From DATBGO01 sp963785765 (GTDB lineage: Bacteria > Actinomycetota > Actinomycetes > Streptosporangiales > Streptosporangiaceae), in NCBI GenBank assembly GCA_963785765.1, contig CAWAWM010000003.1, positions 620,001 to 684,000 of the forward strand: a stretch of DNA of 64,000 nucleotides. The letters are read 5' to 3'. Positions 1 to 8,598 of the stretch are shown in pieces. The translations under genes were made by a program, and so were the position numbers. The notes below the pieces were generated by a model that was not told where the DNA came from, did no database searches, and saw nothing but the letters and a program-made list of their open reading frames with translations. The number at the start of each line of letters is the position of its first letter. Position 1 is the stretch's first letter.

Positions 1-85
1 TCCCGCCTAGCGAAGCCCCGTTCGCCCGCCCTGAGCACGATTTTCGTCAGCGAAGTGACCGGAACGGCAGGCCATCACGCGGAAT

Positions 86-463
86 TCAGTAGTGTTCGAC
101 CAGATGAGCGCGACTGGCTGGCAGCTCGTATGGATCGGGCCAGAAGTCGGTGATCCGGGTAATCCGGCCATCGTCTCCTAGATCAAAGAAGCACAAGCCT
201 GGCTGCGTGTCCTCTCGCCCGGTGAACTCGATCCAGCTGGCGGCGTGCATGTCCTCGCCGACAATCTGCTGCACCGCGATGTGCCAGTCATAGGAGAAGC
301 CCTCCACATTGAACCGGATGTAAGCTTCCCGGCCGCGGACCTGTTCCCTGGTTTGGGGGCCGCGGTAGACCACGTCGTCGGCGAGCAGGGCGGCGAATGC
401 ATCCCAGTCCCGCGCTTCCGCCGCGGCCCAGTAGGCCGCGACCACGTCGTGCGCTTTGGTCAT
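86..463 (-). CDS. SnoaL-like (NTF2-fold) protein
   Basis: 125 residues, the usual size of a single NTF2/SnoaL-like domain. Visible family features are the N-terminal helix with AAYWAAAEARDWDAFAALLA followed by DDVVYRGP, and the C-terminal half GRITRITDFWPDPYEL, which forms the curved sheet of this fold. Such proteins are small cytosolic enzymes or ligand-binding proteins (isomerases, cyclases, dehydratases); the substrate cannot be read from the sequence. The ATG start at 463 has no strong Shine-Dalgarno sequence. It stands alone, with about 190 bp of featureless DNA before the next gene. Family assignment is fairly sure, function is not. Confidence 0.75.
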   Translation of the reverse strand: MTKAHDVVAAYWAAAEARDWDAFAALLADDVVYRGPQTREQVRGREAYIRFNVEGFSYDWHIAVQQIVGEDMHAASWIEFTGREDTQPGLCFFDLGDDGRITRITDFWPDPYELPASRAHLVEHY

Positions 464-651
464 GCCAGGCAGAGTACTCGCGAGGCAGGACGGTGCCCCG
501 CTGAGTGGACACGCCGGCCGTGATCCGTCGGCTCTGCTACGTCCGCGGCCCGGAGGGGATCATCGTCGGGCCTGGACACCACATGCTGGCAAGCTGGGCT
601 GCTCCTGAACTGACTGTCGTGCGGCTTCGCTGGCTGGCTTGGCCGTCCTGA

Positions 652-1055
652 TCAGGTCAGTTCGAGCGTGAGGCTGCCGACGTTGGCTTCGTAGGGGATC
701 AGCGCGATTGACAAGGTGCCGCCCACCGGCGTGGTGAAGTTGCAGTAGGTGTTGCCGCCGACGTCGCGCGTCGTGTAGGTGCTGCTGCTGCCGGGCTTGT
801 GGAAGACCAGGAAAACCTCGTTGGGGCCGCCGGGCTGGGTGAAGTCGAAGTGCGTCACGTTGAACGTGACGTTCTTGCCCGCCGTCGCGGCGAACGTGTA
901 CGTGACCGACCGGCCGGGCGTCGAAATGCTGGCTTTCACCGGCTTTCCGCTGGTGAGCTGGCCCGCGGCTACGGTGCTTGCCTGCGCTCCGGCTGGAACT
1001 AAGACCCCAGTGCCGAGATGAGAATCAGGCAAGAGACCATTATCCATCGCTTCAT
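652..1055 (-). pseudogene. Secreted protein gene frameshifted within its signal peptide
   Basis: A good ribosome site (AGGAGG, 1064-1069) sits 8 nt before an ATG at 1055 that opens MKRWIMVSCLILISALGS and then stops. The mature protein continues in another frame as VLVPAGAQASTVAAGQL and on to a stop at 652. Adding one base to the C4 run at 1005-1008 (G4 on the coding strand) joins them into a textbook signal peptide ending AQA before STVAAG. The mature part, about 110 residues, is Thr/Gly/Ser-rich and looks like an exported beta-rich domain of unknown function. The ATG at 1047 gives an open frame but lacks a signal peptide and ribosome site, so I do not take it as the native start. Decay, phase variation or sequencing error are all possible. 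Confidence 0.6.
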
Positions 1056-1222
1056 GGCGTCAACCTCCTGGCAAACCAAGACCCTGTTCACGGACGGCAA
1101 CAGATACACGCGAGCGACCACGATATACGACCGATCAAGACCTGACTCTAACGATTTACCAACTGCGGCCGCCACGACCAGCAAGAGCTGAGCTGATCAC
1201 CCATTTCCGGTCAGGTGACCCT

Positions 1223-1251
1223 TTGACATTCGCATTCGGTAGAATTATTGC
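1223..1251 (+). promoter_or_regulatory. Possible sigma-70-type promoter
   Basis: TTGACA at 1223-1228, a 17-bp spacer and TATTGC at 1246-1251, in a locally AT-rich stretch. It points into the first 62-bp repeat and the 159-residue gene beyond. The -35 is perfect and the -10 weak. Confidence 0.35.
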
Positions 1252-1280
1252 CTAGGGGGCTTTTTTCACATGCCCGATCT

Positions 1281-1342
1281 GCCGGCTTACTGGTGGAGCG
1301 AGCTGAAAAGGGCCAGCAGGGTGCGTACTGGCGGTACCTACC
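1281..1342 (+). repeat. 62-bp direct repeat, left copy
   Basis: Matches 2077-2138 at 58 of 62 positions (core GAAAAGGGCCAGCAGG). Both copies are open in the frame reading AGLLVERAEKGQQ then AYWRYLP, so the repeat is probably a duplicated gene fragment. Here that frame runs 1248-1430 from a TTG without a clear ribosome site. The two copies bracket the 1519-1998 gene. Confidence 0.85.
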
Positions 1343-1518
1343 TGACTTTTATCACTGGGCCGGGATTCGCTCGGATGCAGAGCTGTGGCCTGCAGGTTTG
1401 CCGGCGGAGACCGGTGCGCTTGCGCACTAACGGTAGCTCGGCCCAGGGGACGATGTATCGGCGCGCTGGCTTGCCGTTCTTATTTAAAAGACAGGACACC
1501 GGAGGAAAGGACACGGCC

Positions 1519-1998
1519 ATGCCTGCACGTTTTGCCGACCCCAGCCAGCCCGGGTCCGTGGCCGGCCCATGGCCGGAAGGACCCCTAACGGCGCATCACG
1601 ACATGACGATGGTGAACGGCGGCCACGTCCCGTTCACATACCGCATTCCGTACAAACTGTGGAAGATGCAGGACGAGGGCTATTCCCTGCCAAGCGTGGT
1701 CCCCCAGATCGTCACAGGCCTAGCCGAGGCGGCCAATGCCGCACAGGTCGCCGCCGTACTGCCCGAAAGCGAGCTGCGCGGCGAGCTGGAAGCCAGCGCG
1801 GCCGCGTTCGTGGCGGCCGTCCTAGACGACTACTGCAGCACCCGCCCGCCCTGGCCGGGCCCGCCGCCCTGGGCCATCGCGATCGCCCCGGCGCTCAGCG
1901 AGCTGGCCAACACCTACCAGGCCGGCTTCCTGCGCGATGAGCTTCTGCGCATCGCCGGCCAGGCGATGCAGAGGGCCGCTGGCCACCACAAGCCTTAG
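1519..1998 (+). CDS. Hypothetical protein between direct repeats
   Basis: 159 residues from the ATG at 1519, chosen because GGAGGAAAGG (1501-1510) lies just upstream; the longer open frame back to 1270 runs through a repeat and has atypical composition. No signal peptide or membrane segment is visible. The C-terminal two thirds looks all-helical (PSVVPQIVTGLAEAANAAQ, then SELRGELEASAAAFVAAVL, then a Pro/Trp-rich loop PPWPGPPPWAIA and a last helix). I do not recognise a family. It is flanked by 62-bp direct repeats and followed by a strong hairpin, so it may be a self-contained inserted unit. Confidence 0.6.
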   Translation: MPARFADPSQPGSVAGPWPEGPLTAHHDMTMVNGGHVPFTYRIPYKLWKMQDEGYSLPSVVPQIVTGLAEAANAAQVAAVLPESELRGELEASAAAFVAAVLDDYCSTRPPWPGPPPWAIAIAPALSELANTYQAGFLRDELLRIAGQAMQRAAGHHKP

Positions 1999-2017
1999 CC
2001 TCGCGCTTTCGCGGGTA

Positions 2018-2056
2018 GTGCGCACGGCCTTGATCACTTGACAAGGCCGTGCGCAC
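2018..2056. terminator. Perfect 14-bp hairpin
   Basis: GTGCGCACGGCCTT (2018-2031) is perfectly complementary to AAGGCCGTGCGCAC (2043-2056) with an 11-nt loop, about 20 bp after the stop of the 159-residue gene. There is no T tract, which is common for actinobacterial terminators. It could also be one end of an inserted element. Confidence 0.6.
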
Positions 2057-2076
2057 CAAGTTGATAAAAGCCGGGT

Positions 2077-2238
2077 GCCGGTTTGCTGGTAGAGCGAGCT
2101 GAAAAGGGCCAGCAGGTTGCGTACTGGCGGTACCTACCCAGCCCGGCAGCAACCCCCGCCGTCGCCGGCATCCAGCTGGGCTGGGAGCACCTACTCAACA
2201 AGCTCGCGCGCGAGCTCGTCCCCGGCTCCTCGTACTGA
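2077..2238 (+). pseudogene. Gene remnant containing the right 62-bp repeat copy
   Basis: The right copy of the direct repeat (2077-2138) is the start of an open frame without a start codon: AGLLVERAEKGQQVAYWRYLP, then on to NKLARELVPGSSY and a TGA at 2236-2238. TGA and TAA stops lie directly upstream in the same frame (2062-2067). It therefore looks like the 3-prime end of a lost gene, the left copy being another fragment of the same gene family. The parent gene is not recognised. Confidence 0.45.
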
Positions 2239-2281
2239 CCCCCGACGCTAGCCGACTAGGCCCCAGGCGATCGCGTTCAGA

Positions 2282-2761
2282 TCACGGTCGTGGCCGCTGC
2301 TTGATACCGGCCGCAAGCAGGTCAACTACCTCAGCGATGCGCGCCGCGCGAACGTCCGGCCGGCGAGTGGTCGCGTCGATCCAGCGGAGGTACGCCTTGC
2401 GGTAGAACTGGGCCAGCGTATCGAAGCGGGCGCTCGCGGCCGGGTTGGCCGCCAGAGCTGTGGCGATGTCGTCGGCGAGATCGCCGCGCTGCGGACCTTC
2501 CGGTGCCAGCTCGACAGTCACGTTGTCGCCAATCGCGGCGCCCGTATCGCGCAGCCACATCGGGCTCACCGTCAGCGCCCACCCGCTGGTGCCAGGCAAA
2601 AGCGTCCCGCGGACCCGCCTGCCGTCGATAGTGCCGGACACCGGATGCCCGGCCTTAGCACCCCAGGCCTGGTCCGGGCTGAACGGCACCGCGATGACCG
2701 CGCGGCCGCGAGGACCGGCAGTGATGACGGCGCGGAACCGCTGCAGGCGCATGGCACTCAT
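2282..2761 (-). CDS. YdeI/OmpD-associated family protein (DUF1905)
   Basis: 159 residues from the ATG at 2761. The first 90 residues have the DUF1905 small beta-barrel pattern (RFRAVITAGPRGRAVIAVPF, then VSGTIDGRRVRGTLLP and GDNVTVELAPEG). The rest carries the helical YdeI segment (FDTLAQFYRKAYLRWIDA, then RAARIAEVVDLLAAGI). Related proteins are called bacteriocin-protection or OmdA-like; their biochemical role is unclear. An upstream extension to 2971 is open but Arg-rich and unlike the family, so the internal start is preferred. No clear ribosome site, so it may be leaderless. Confidence 0.75.
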   Translation of the reverse strand: MSAMRLQRFRAVITAGPRGRAVIAVPFSPDQAWGAKAGHPVSGTIDGRRVRGTLLPGTSGWALTVSPMWLRDTGAAIGDNVTVELAPEGPQRGDLADDIATALAANPAASARFDTLAQFYRKAYLRWIDATTRRPDVRAARIAEVVDLLAAGIKQRPRP

Positions 2762-3322
2762 CGTGACACGACGACGGCCAGGCGGGACGTCCCGCCAGCG
2801 GCCCTGCTCGTCGTCCCGGGGATCCTTAACCGGCCGTATGCGCTCCAATCTGGCGGTGAGTCCGGCATCTCTATCCCGGTAGCCAACCTGGCACCGGGCC
2901 CGTCGCGGCCGGCCATCCGTCACGTTCTCTTGTTGCAGGGCGCGAACGACCGTCGGCTCCCCGGGCGTCACAAGCTTTCGCGAATCAGGTAGACGAAGTT
3001 GCTCTACCTAGATAGAGTTTCGCGCATGTCCGGCCGTCAGGCCTGCTCCGATCAGACTCATCTCCAGGGCGGATGGCACGGTCTAACGCTGGGCGGATGC
3101 GCCTGCGCCCAGCGCCGGAACGTCGCGGACTGACAAGGTTCTGACCTGCGCCAAAGACGTTCCCGCCTCTTTATCGCACGCTTACACCCCGGCCCGGCCA
3201 CGCGAAGGACACGTGATGCTTCTTCCTCACCGCCGTGTGAAGGGATCTGCTGATCGCCTCATCGCCATCGTGCGCTCCGCCAGGCTGCCGCGGGCGGCGG
3301 CGGTGGCTGGCGAGGGCATCAG
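2762..3322. other. Long intergenic region with a quasi-palindrome
   Basis: 561 bp between the YdeI-like gene and the ABC operon. The only clear element is CTCTACCTAGATAGAG (3002-3017), whose arms CTCTA and TAGAG are exact inverses and whose centre is nearly symmetric, resembling an operator. Open frames here are short and unconvincing. The promoter of the ABC operon must lie here but I cannot place it. Confidence 0.4.
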
Positions 3323-4302
<980 letters not shown>

Positions 4303-4306
<4 letters not shown>

Positions 4307-5478
4307 CCACCATGCCCGCGGCCCACGGCGTACCCGCGCCGGCCGGTCAGCCGGTGCAGGCGACGCCCGCCTCGCACTCCCGTGACCGCCGGAATTCCCC
4401 GGTCCCCACCATCGGCATGATCGCCACCAGAGCCATGGAGCTGCGGCAGCGGCGCGGCCTTATGATCGCCGTCGTCGTGGCGACCATCGGGTTCCCGGCG
4501 TTGTTCCTGGCCATCCGGCTGCTGCTGCACGCGTTCGCGCCTTACGCCAACCCGCCCGCCGGGGGCGACATGATCTTCGGGGTCCTGGTCGGCGGCTTTC
4601 TGCCCACCTTCGGCTTCATCGTCGCGGCCGCAGTCGGCTGCACGGCGGGATCGCGCGACCTCACCGAAGGCATGTTCCGGCACCTGGTGGTGACCGGCCG
4701 GTCCCGGCTGGCGCTCTACCTGGCCCGGATCCCCGCCGGGCTGGCGATCGTCGTGCCGCTGGTCGCGATCGGCTACACGGTCGTCTGTGCGGTAGCCGTC
4801 TTCGCCGCACCGGCCTTCATCGTTGACTCGAACGTGAACATACCTCCCGGCCTGTCCCGGGCCGGTTTCGAGAACTGGGCCAGGGACCGCGCCGAACCGG
4901 TCATCTGCAATCTCTACAGCGGGCAGGTTCCGGGGAACGTCCCCTGCGCCGGGCCACCTGACTGGTCGAAGTCAGCGCTCACCCCCGGCCAGCCCGCGCC
5001 CGCCGCGCTGGAAGGCCTGGCCGTCAAGACTGCCAACCAGGACTACTCCGGCTACACCAGCATGGTCCGCTACCCGTCGAACTCCCTCATGATCGAGGCC
5101 GGGCTGTGGCTCGAGCTCGATGCGGTCGTCGGACTCACCATCGGACTCGGGCTCGCGTCGCTGATGGGGCAGCGAACCGGCCCCATGATCTTGATAATCG
5201 TGTTCCAGATCATCCTGACACCGATCCTGGTCGGGTTTGCCATTCCCCATCTGGGCGACCTGCGGCGCTCGGTCGTCGGGCTGGCCCTGGTCCACCTGGA
5301 GCCCTCCGGGCTGCCGGCGGGATTCGGGCTGCCGGGGGTGGCCGGAGGCCTCGCGCGGCCCGGCGCCGCGCAAGCGCTGCTGCCCGAGTCGGCCATCCAG
5401 GCGGTCTGCGTCATCATCGCCTGGCTGGCGGCCTGGACGATCCTCGGCGCGTGGCGAATGATGACCAGGGACGCCTGA
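4303..5478 (+). CDS. ABC-2-type transporter permease
   Basis: 391 residues from ATG 4303, preceded by GGAGG inside the end of the ATPase gene; the frame is open much further upstream but that part overlaps the ATPase. After about 45 polar residues come hydrophobic spans near LMIAVVVATIGFPALFLAI, FGVLVGGFLPTFGFIVAAA, LAIVVPLVAIGYTVVCAV, VVGLTIGLGLASLMG, MILIIVFQIILTPILVGF and a last one before the C-terminus. A large extracytoplasmic loop lies between spans three and four and contains several Cys. Partner of the preceding ATPase; together a two-gene exporter. Confidence 0.85.
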
Positions 5479-5526
5479 GAAACACCGCTCGGGGCCCCGG
5501 TCGGCGCTCGGCAATCGGGATAGGCG

Positions 5527-6096
5527 TTACGTCCCGGCCGTGTTGTTCGCTGGCGGGGCGGGCTGGCGGGCCAGCGGCCAGGACAGCCGCAGCGTGCCGC
5601 CGGCCGGTACGTGCGCCCAGCGGCGGAGCAGGCCGCGGATTTCCGCGATGGCCAAGGCGATCGTGTCATCATCGATGCGATCCAGCAGTCCGGCGGCGGC
5701 GGGATCCTGGTGGCGGGCGGCGCGCTCGCGGACCCCGCGCGGGGTGTCCGGGCCGTCGCCCCACTGGTTGGCCACGCAGTTCGTGATCGTCTTCGCGCGG
5801 CGGTGCCCCGCGGTCAGCCACTGCGCGGCCGGGACGCCGGCCGCTGCACCGGAGACGATCCGGCCGTGCTTGTGCCGGCCGGGATCGCGGGCGGCCGCCG
5901 CGCGGCCTGCTTCGGCGTGCGACCCGGCGCTCAGCTCGGCCCACAGCCCGTCATTGATGCCGAACGCCGACTCGACCGCCAGGTGCGGCAGGTCGTGCAG
6001 CACATGGACCGCCGCCCGGCGGGTGATGCCGTCAGCGGCCAGGTACGCACGATCCCGGTCGCCCGGCCCGGACGCCTTGACGAGGGTTATCTCCAT
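5527..6096 (-). CDS. Conserved actinobacterial hypothetical protein
   Basis: About 189 residues from the ATG at 6096 (a GTG directly before it is an alternative). Segments include RRAAVHVLHDLPHLAVES, GLWAELSAGSHAEA, RAKTITNCVANQWGDGPD and a C-terminal block DDTIALAIAEIRGLLRRW followed by PPGGTLRLSWP-like sequence. This layout recalls a family of uncharacterised actinobacterial proteins, but I know no function. No signal peptide, membrane span or catalytic motif is evident. It is convergent with the ABC operon, 48 bp after the permease stop. Confidence 0.6.
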   Translation of the reverse strand: MEITLVKASGPGDRDRAYLAADGITRRAAVHVLHDLPHLAVESAFGINDGLWAELSAGSHAEAGRAAAARDPGRHKHGRIVSGAAAGVPAAQWLTAGHRRAKTITNCVANQWGDGPDTPRGVRERAARHQDPAAAGLLDRIDDDTIALAIAEIRGLLRRWAHVPAGGTLRLSWPLARQPAPPANNTAGT

Positions 6097-6233
6097 CACC
6101 GGCAGGGTGCCTCATCCCCGATGCCTCCGCAATGGGGTATCCGGCCGCCCGGCGCGTTCCCCGTGGGCATGGACCGCCCGCGTCCGGGCAGAAGGAGAAG
6201 CGGCGGCAACCGATCGGGCGCAGGAGGCCGCTG

Positions 6234-6430
6234 ATGCACAAGTACGCGATTCTTGAAGCACCATCTGCGCTGGGACACGTCCCGGAGCACCTCGGCGTGC
6301 AGCGGGCGCCTGCCGTCCTGCTCGGAGCCGGCCTGGCCGACGGTCTCAGCGCTCGCCGGGCAGGCTGCCTCGCGGCCAGCGGCTACAGCAGCGTTCCGGA
6401 TCCGCGGACCAAGGTGATGAATCAGCCGAC
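6234..6430 (+). pseudogene. Truncated arginase-family gene
   Basis: ATG 6234 with CAGGAGG six bases upstream opens MHKYAILEAPSALGHVPEHL, then GVQRAPAVLLGAGLADGLSA and, later, PDPRTKVMN. This resembles the N-terminus of arginase/ureohydrolase-like proteins (YxILEAPSxLG, then a run ending AGLxxRLxARxAG, then DPxTxxxN). The similarity fades near 6425, right where the convergent collagen-like gene ends, and none of the metal-binding Asp/His motifs of the family follow. Most likely a 5-prime remnant of a gene cut off by rearrangement. Confidence 0.5.
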
Positions 6431-6440
6431 TGCGCGGAGG

Positions 6441-7019
6441 TCAGGAACGACTGGGGTAGACCCCCTCGACGCAGACGGAATAGGTGAGACCGTCCGGCGC
6501 AGAACCGCGCAGATCAGGGAGCGCGAAGGTGGTCGTGCCGTTCCCGCCGTATTCGTTCCCGAGCAGCGAGAACAGCGCCGTGTTCTGGGCGATGTTCAGG
6601 AGCTGGCCGTTCGCGATCATGCCGTTCGCCACGCTTCCGGCACTGAGGATGATCTCTCCGAGGGTGCATGTCGCGCCAGTCCCGGCCGCGGCCAGGTTGG
6701 TGTTTGTCCCGAACAAGCCCGTCGTTCCCGCCGGTCCCCTGGGTCCGGCGGGACCCTGGGGACCCGTCGTATTCCAGGACAGGGACCTGGTTCCTCTCGG
6801 GCACGTCCGCCCGGACTTCAGCAAGACGCTGAGGGCGCCGGTCTTGGAGTTCGCACAGCCGTGAACCGTGGTACTTGCCCTGCTGCCGGCGACGGTCGAC
6901 GCGGCAGCAGCACCACCGGTCAGCACGATCGCCGCGCTGAGGACGGCGACTGCGGATCGGAAGTGCCGATACCGGCCGGTGCGAAGGGCGGCGCGGGCGA
7001 CCGATTCGGGCATCTTCAT
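6441..7019 (-). CDS. Secreted collagen-stalk protein with phage tail collar domain
   Basis: 192 residues. A basic N-terminus and hydrophobic stretch (FRSAVAVLSAAIVLTGGAAA) form a signal peptide or membrane anchor. A short Gly-X-Y run, GPQGPAGPRGPAG, acts as a collagen-like stalk. The C-terminal 90 residues match the phage tail-collar/microcystin-dependent-protein domain: GEIILSAG, then NGQLLNIAQNTALFSLLGN, EYGGNGTTTFALPDLRG. Such proteins are trimeric cell-surface or fibre-like adhesins of unclear role. It is an orphan outside any phage region, ending against the arginase remnant. The domain calls are solid; the biological role is not. Confidence 0.8.
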   Translation of the reverse strand: MKMPESVARAALRTGRYRHFRSAVAVLSAAIVLTGGAAAASTVAGSRASTTVHGCANSKTGALSVLLKSGRTCPRGTRSLSWNTTGPQGPAGPRGPAGTTGLFGTNTNLAAAGTGATCTLGEIILSAGSVANGMIANGQLLNIAQNTALFSLLGNEYGGNGTTTFALPDLRGSAPDGLTYSVCVEGVYPSRS

Positions 7020-7175
7020 GGCTGTCCCTTCACCAGTTGGTCATCTGATCTGTAAGAGATCAGGACCCGGCGCCAGATACGCAAAGCTGGCGCCGGATGT
7101 CAGCCGCCGGACGCGGCAGGGACGGCACATCCCAGGCGGCTCCCCGCTCCCGGCCGGGCGACCTGCGGTAACTGC

Positions 7176-7235
7176 TTGACGGTGCCGCACCGGGCTTCTA
7201 CCATTAAACCAACATCATAGAATAATGTAATGATG
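7176..7235 (+). promoter_or_regulatory. Promoter and operator of the YtrA-type operon
   Basis: TTGACG (7176-7181), 17-bp spacer and TACCAT (7199-7204) form a good promoter. A few bases after the expected transcription start lie inverted arms CATCAT (7213-7218) and ATGATG (7230-7235), a likely autorepressor site. The region is AT-rich against its surroundings. Confidence 0.5.
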
Positions 7236-7246
7236 GAAGAAGGCGG

Positions 7247-7636
7247 ATGTTCAGGTTCCGGCTCGACGGGTCCTCAGGCGTCCCGCCCTACCTGCAGCTC
7301 GTCCACCAGGTGCGGCAGTCGCTGCTGCTGGGCTACCTGCAGGAGGGGGACCGGCTGCCGACGGTCAAGGACGTGGCCGGTGACCTGGCGATCAACCCGA
7401 ACACGGTCGTCAAGGCCTACCGGCAGCTCGAGCACGAAGGGCTGGCCGGTGGCCGGCCGGGCCTGGGCACGTTCATCACCGCGACATCGTCCCCCGCCCT
7501 GCCGGAAGCCCAGCATGCCCTGCGCACGTCGCTGGAGGACTGGCTCCGCGCTGCCGAACAGGCCGGGCTTAGCGACGAAGAGGTGACGGCGCTGATCGCC
7601 GTGGCCCGCTACGACCTGCGGAAAGAGAGGGTCTGA
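7247..7636 (+). CDS. GntR-family (YtrA subfamily) transcriptional regulator
   Basis: 129 residues. The N-terminus FRLDGSSGVPPYLQLVHQVR is the hallmark of YtrA-type GntR proteins. The winged helix follows (LPTVKDVAGDLAINPNTVVK, then AYRQLEHEGLAGGRPGLGTF), and the C-terminal part is a short helical dimerisation tail instead of a full effector domain. It opens an operon with an ABC ATPase (TGATG overlap at 7634-7638) and a permease, the standard YtrA arrangement in which the regulator represses its own exporter operon and is induced by cell-wall stress or antibiotics. GGAAG at 7235-7239 serves as ribosome site. Confidence 0.9.
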   Translation: MFRFRLDGSSGVPPYLQLVHQVRQSLLLGYLQEGDRLPTVKDVAGDLAINPNTVVKAYRQLEHEGLAGGRPGLGTFITATSSPALPEAQHALRTSLEDWLRAAEQAGLSDEEVTALIAVARYDLRKERV

Positions 7637-8598
7637 TGACCCAGAACGAGGCCGGCGGCCGCGCCCCGGCGCTGCGAACGGACCGGCTCGGCCGGCGCTA
7701 CGGCCGGGTCTGGGGCCTGCGCGACTGCACCCTTGAGTTGCCGGCCGGCGCGGTAGCCGGCCTGGTCGGCCCGAATGGGGCGGGCAAGACCACTCTGCTG
7801 GAGATGATCATCGGGCTGCTCCAGCCCACCGAAGGGCAGCTGTCCGTCTTCGGCGAGACTTCGCACGCGCCGATGGCGGCGAGGCTGGCGCGGGTCAGCT
7901 ACGTCGCCCAGGACCATCCGCTGTACCGCGACTTCAGCGTCGCGGACATGTTCCGCCTGGGCCGGGCGATGAACCCCAGCTGGGATCAGGAGCTGGCGCG
8001 GGCCCGGATGGGCGCGCTGGACATTCCGCTGGAACGTAAGGTCAGGAGCTTGTCCGGCGGGCAGCGGGCCCAGGTCTCGCTGACCATGGCGCTGGCCAAG
8101 CGCGCGCCGCTGCTCGTGCTCGACGAGCCGGTCTCCAGCCTGGACCCGGTCGCCCGGCTGGAGTTCATGCGGGAGCTGATGGCCGCCGCGGCCGGCACCG
8201 GCCTGACCGTCCTGATCGCCTCGCACGTGGTGTCCGAGCTGGAGCGGATCTGCGACTGGCTGATCGTCCTCACGGGCGGGCACGTGCAGCTCGCGGGCCC
8301 GGCCGACGACCTAATCGCCGCGCACCCGCTGCTCACCGTCCCCCGCGCGACCGCGGACGCCGAGCTTCCCGGGCTCATCATCCACCGCACCGACAGTGAC
8401 CGGCACTCCACCGTGCTGGTCCGCGCCGATCCCGTCCTGCTGGCGGCGCGGCAGCGCCCTGGATGGCAGGCCGACCCGGTGGGCTTCGAACAGCTCGTCA
8501 TGGCCTACCTGCAGCGCCCGTCCACGGCGGGGGCAACCGACGATACTTCCCAGACCGCAACGCGGCCCGGGCCGGCCACGAAGGCGGTAGCGCGATGA
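7636..8598 (+). CDS. ABC transporter ATP-binding protein (YtrB-like)
   Basis: 320 residues with Walker A GPNGAGKT (45-52), signature LSGGQRAQVS (from 139), Walker B PLLVLDEP and switch His in ASHVVSELE. It sits between the YtrA-type regulator and the permease, overlapping both neighbours by 1 and 4 nt, so all three are translationally coupled. The C-terminal 80 residues are variable and end in a low-complexity Thr/Ala tail. It energises export by the next gene product; substrate unknown. Confidence 0.9.
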   Translation: MTQNEAGGRAPALRTDRLGRRYGRVWGLRDCTLELPAGAVAGLVGPNGAGKTTLLEMIIGLLQPTEGQLSVFGETSHAPMAARLARVSYVAQDHPLYRDFSVADMFRLGRAMNPSWDQELARARMGALDIPLERKVRSLSGGQRAQVSLTMALAKRAPLLVLDEPVSSLDPVARLEFMRELMAAAAGTGLTVLIASHVVSELERICDWLIVLTGGHVQLAGPADDLIAAHPLLTVPRATADAELPGLIIHRTDSDRHSTVLVRADPVLLAARQRPGWQADPVGFEQLVMAYLQRPSTAGATDDTSQTATRPGPATKAVAR

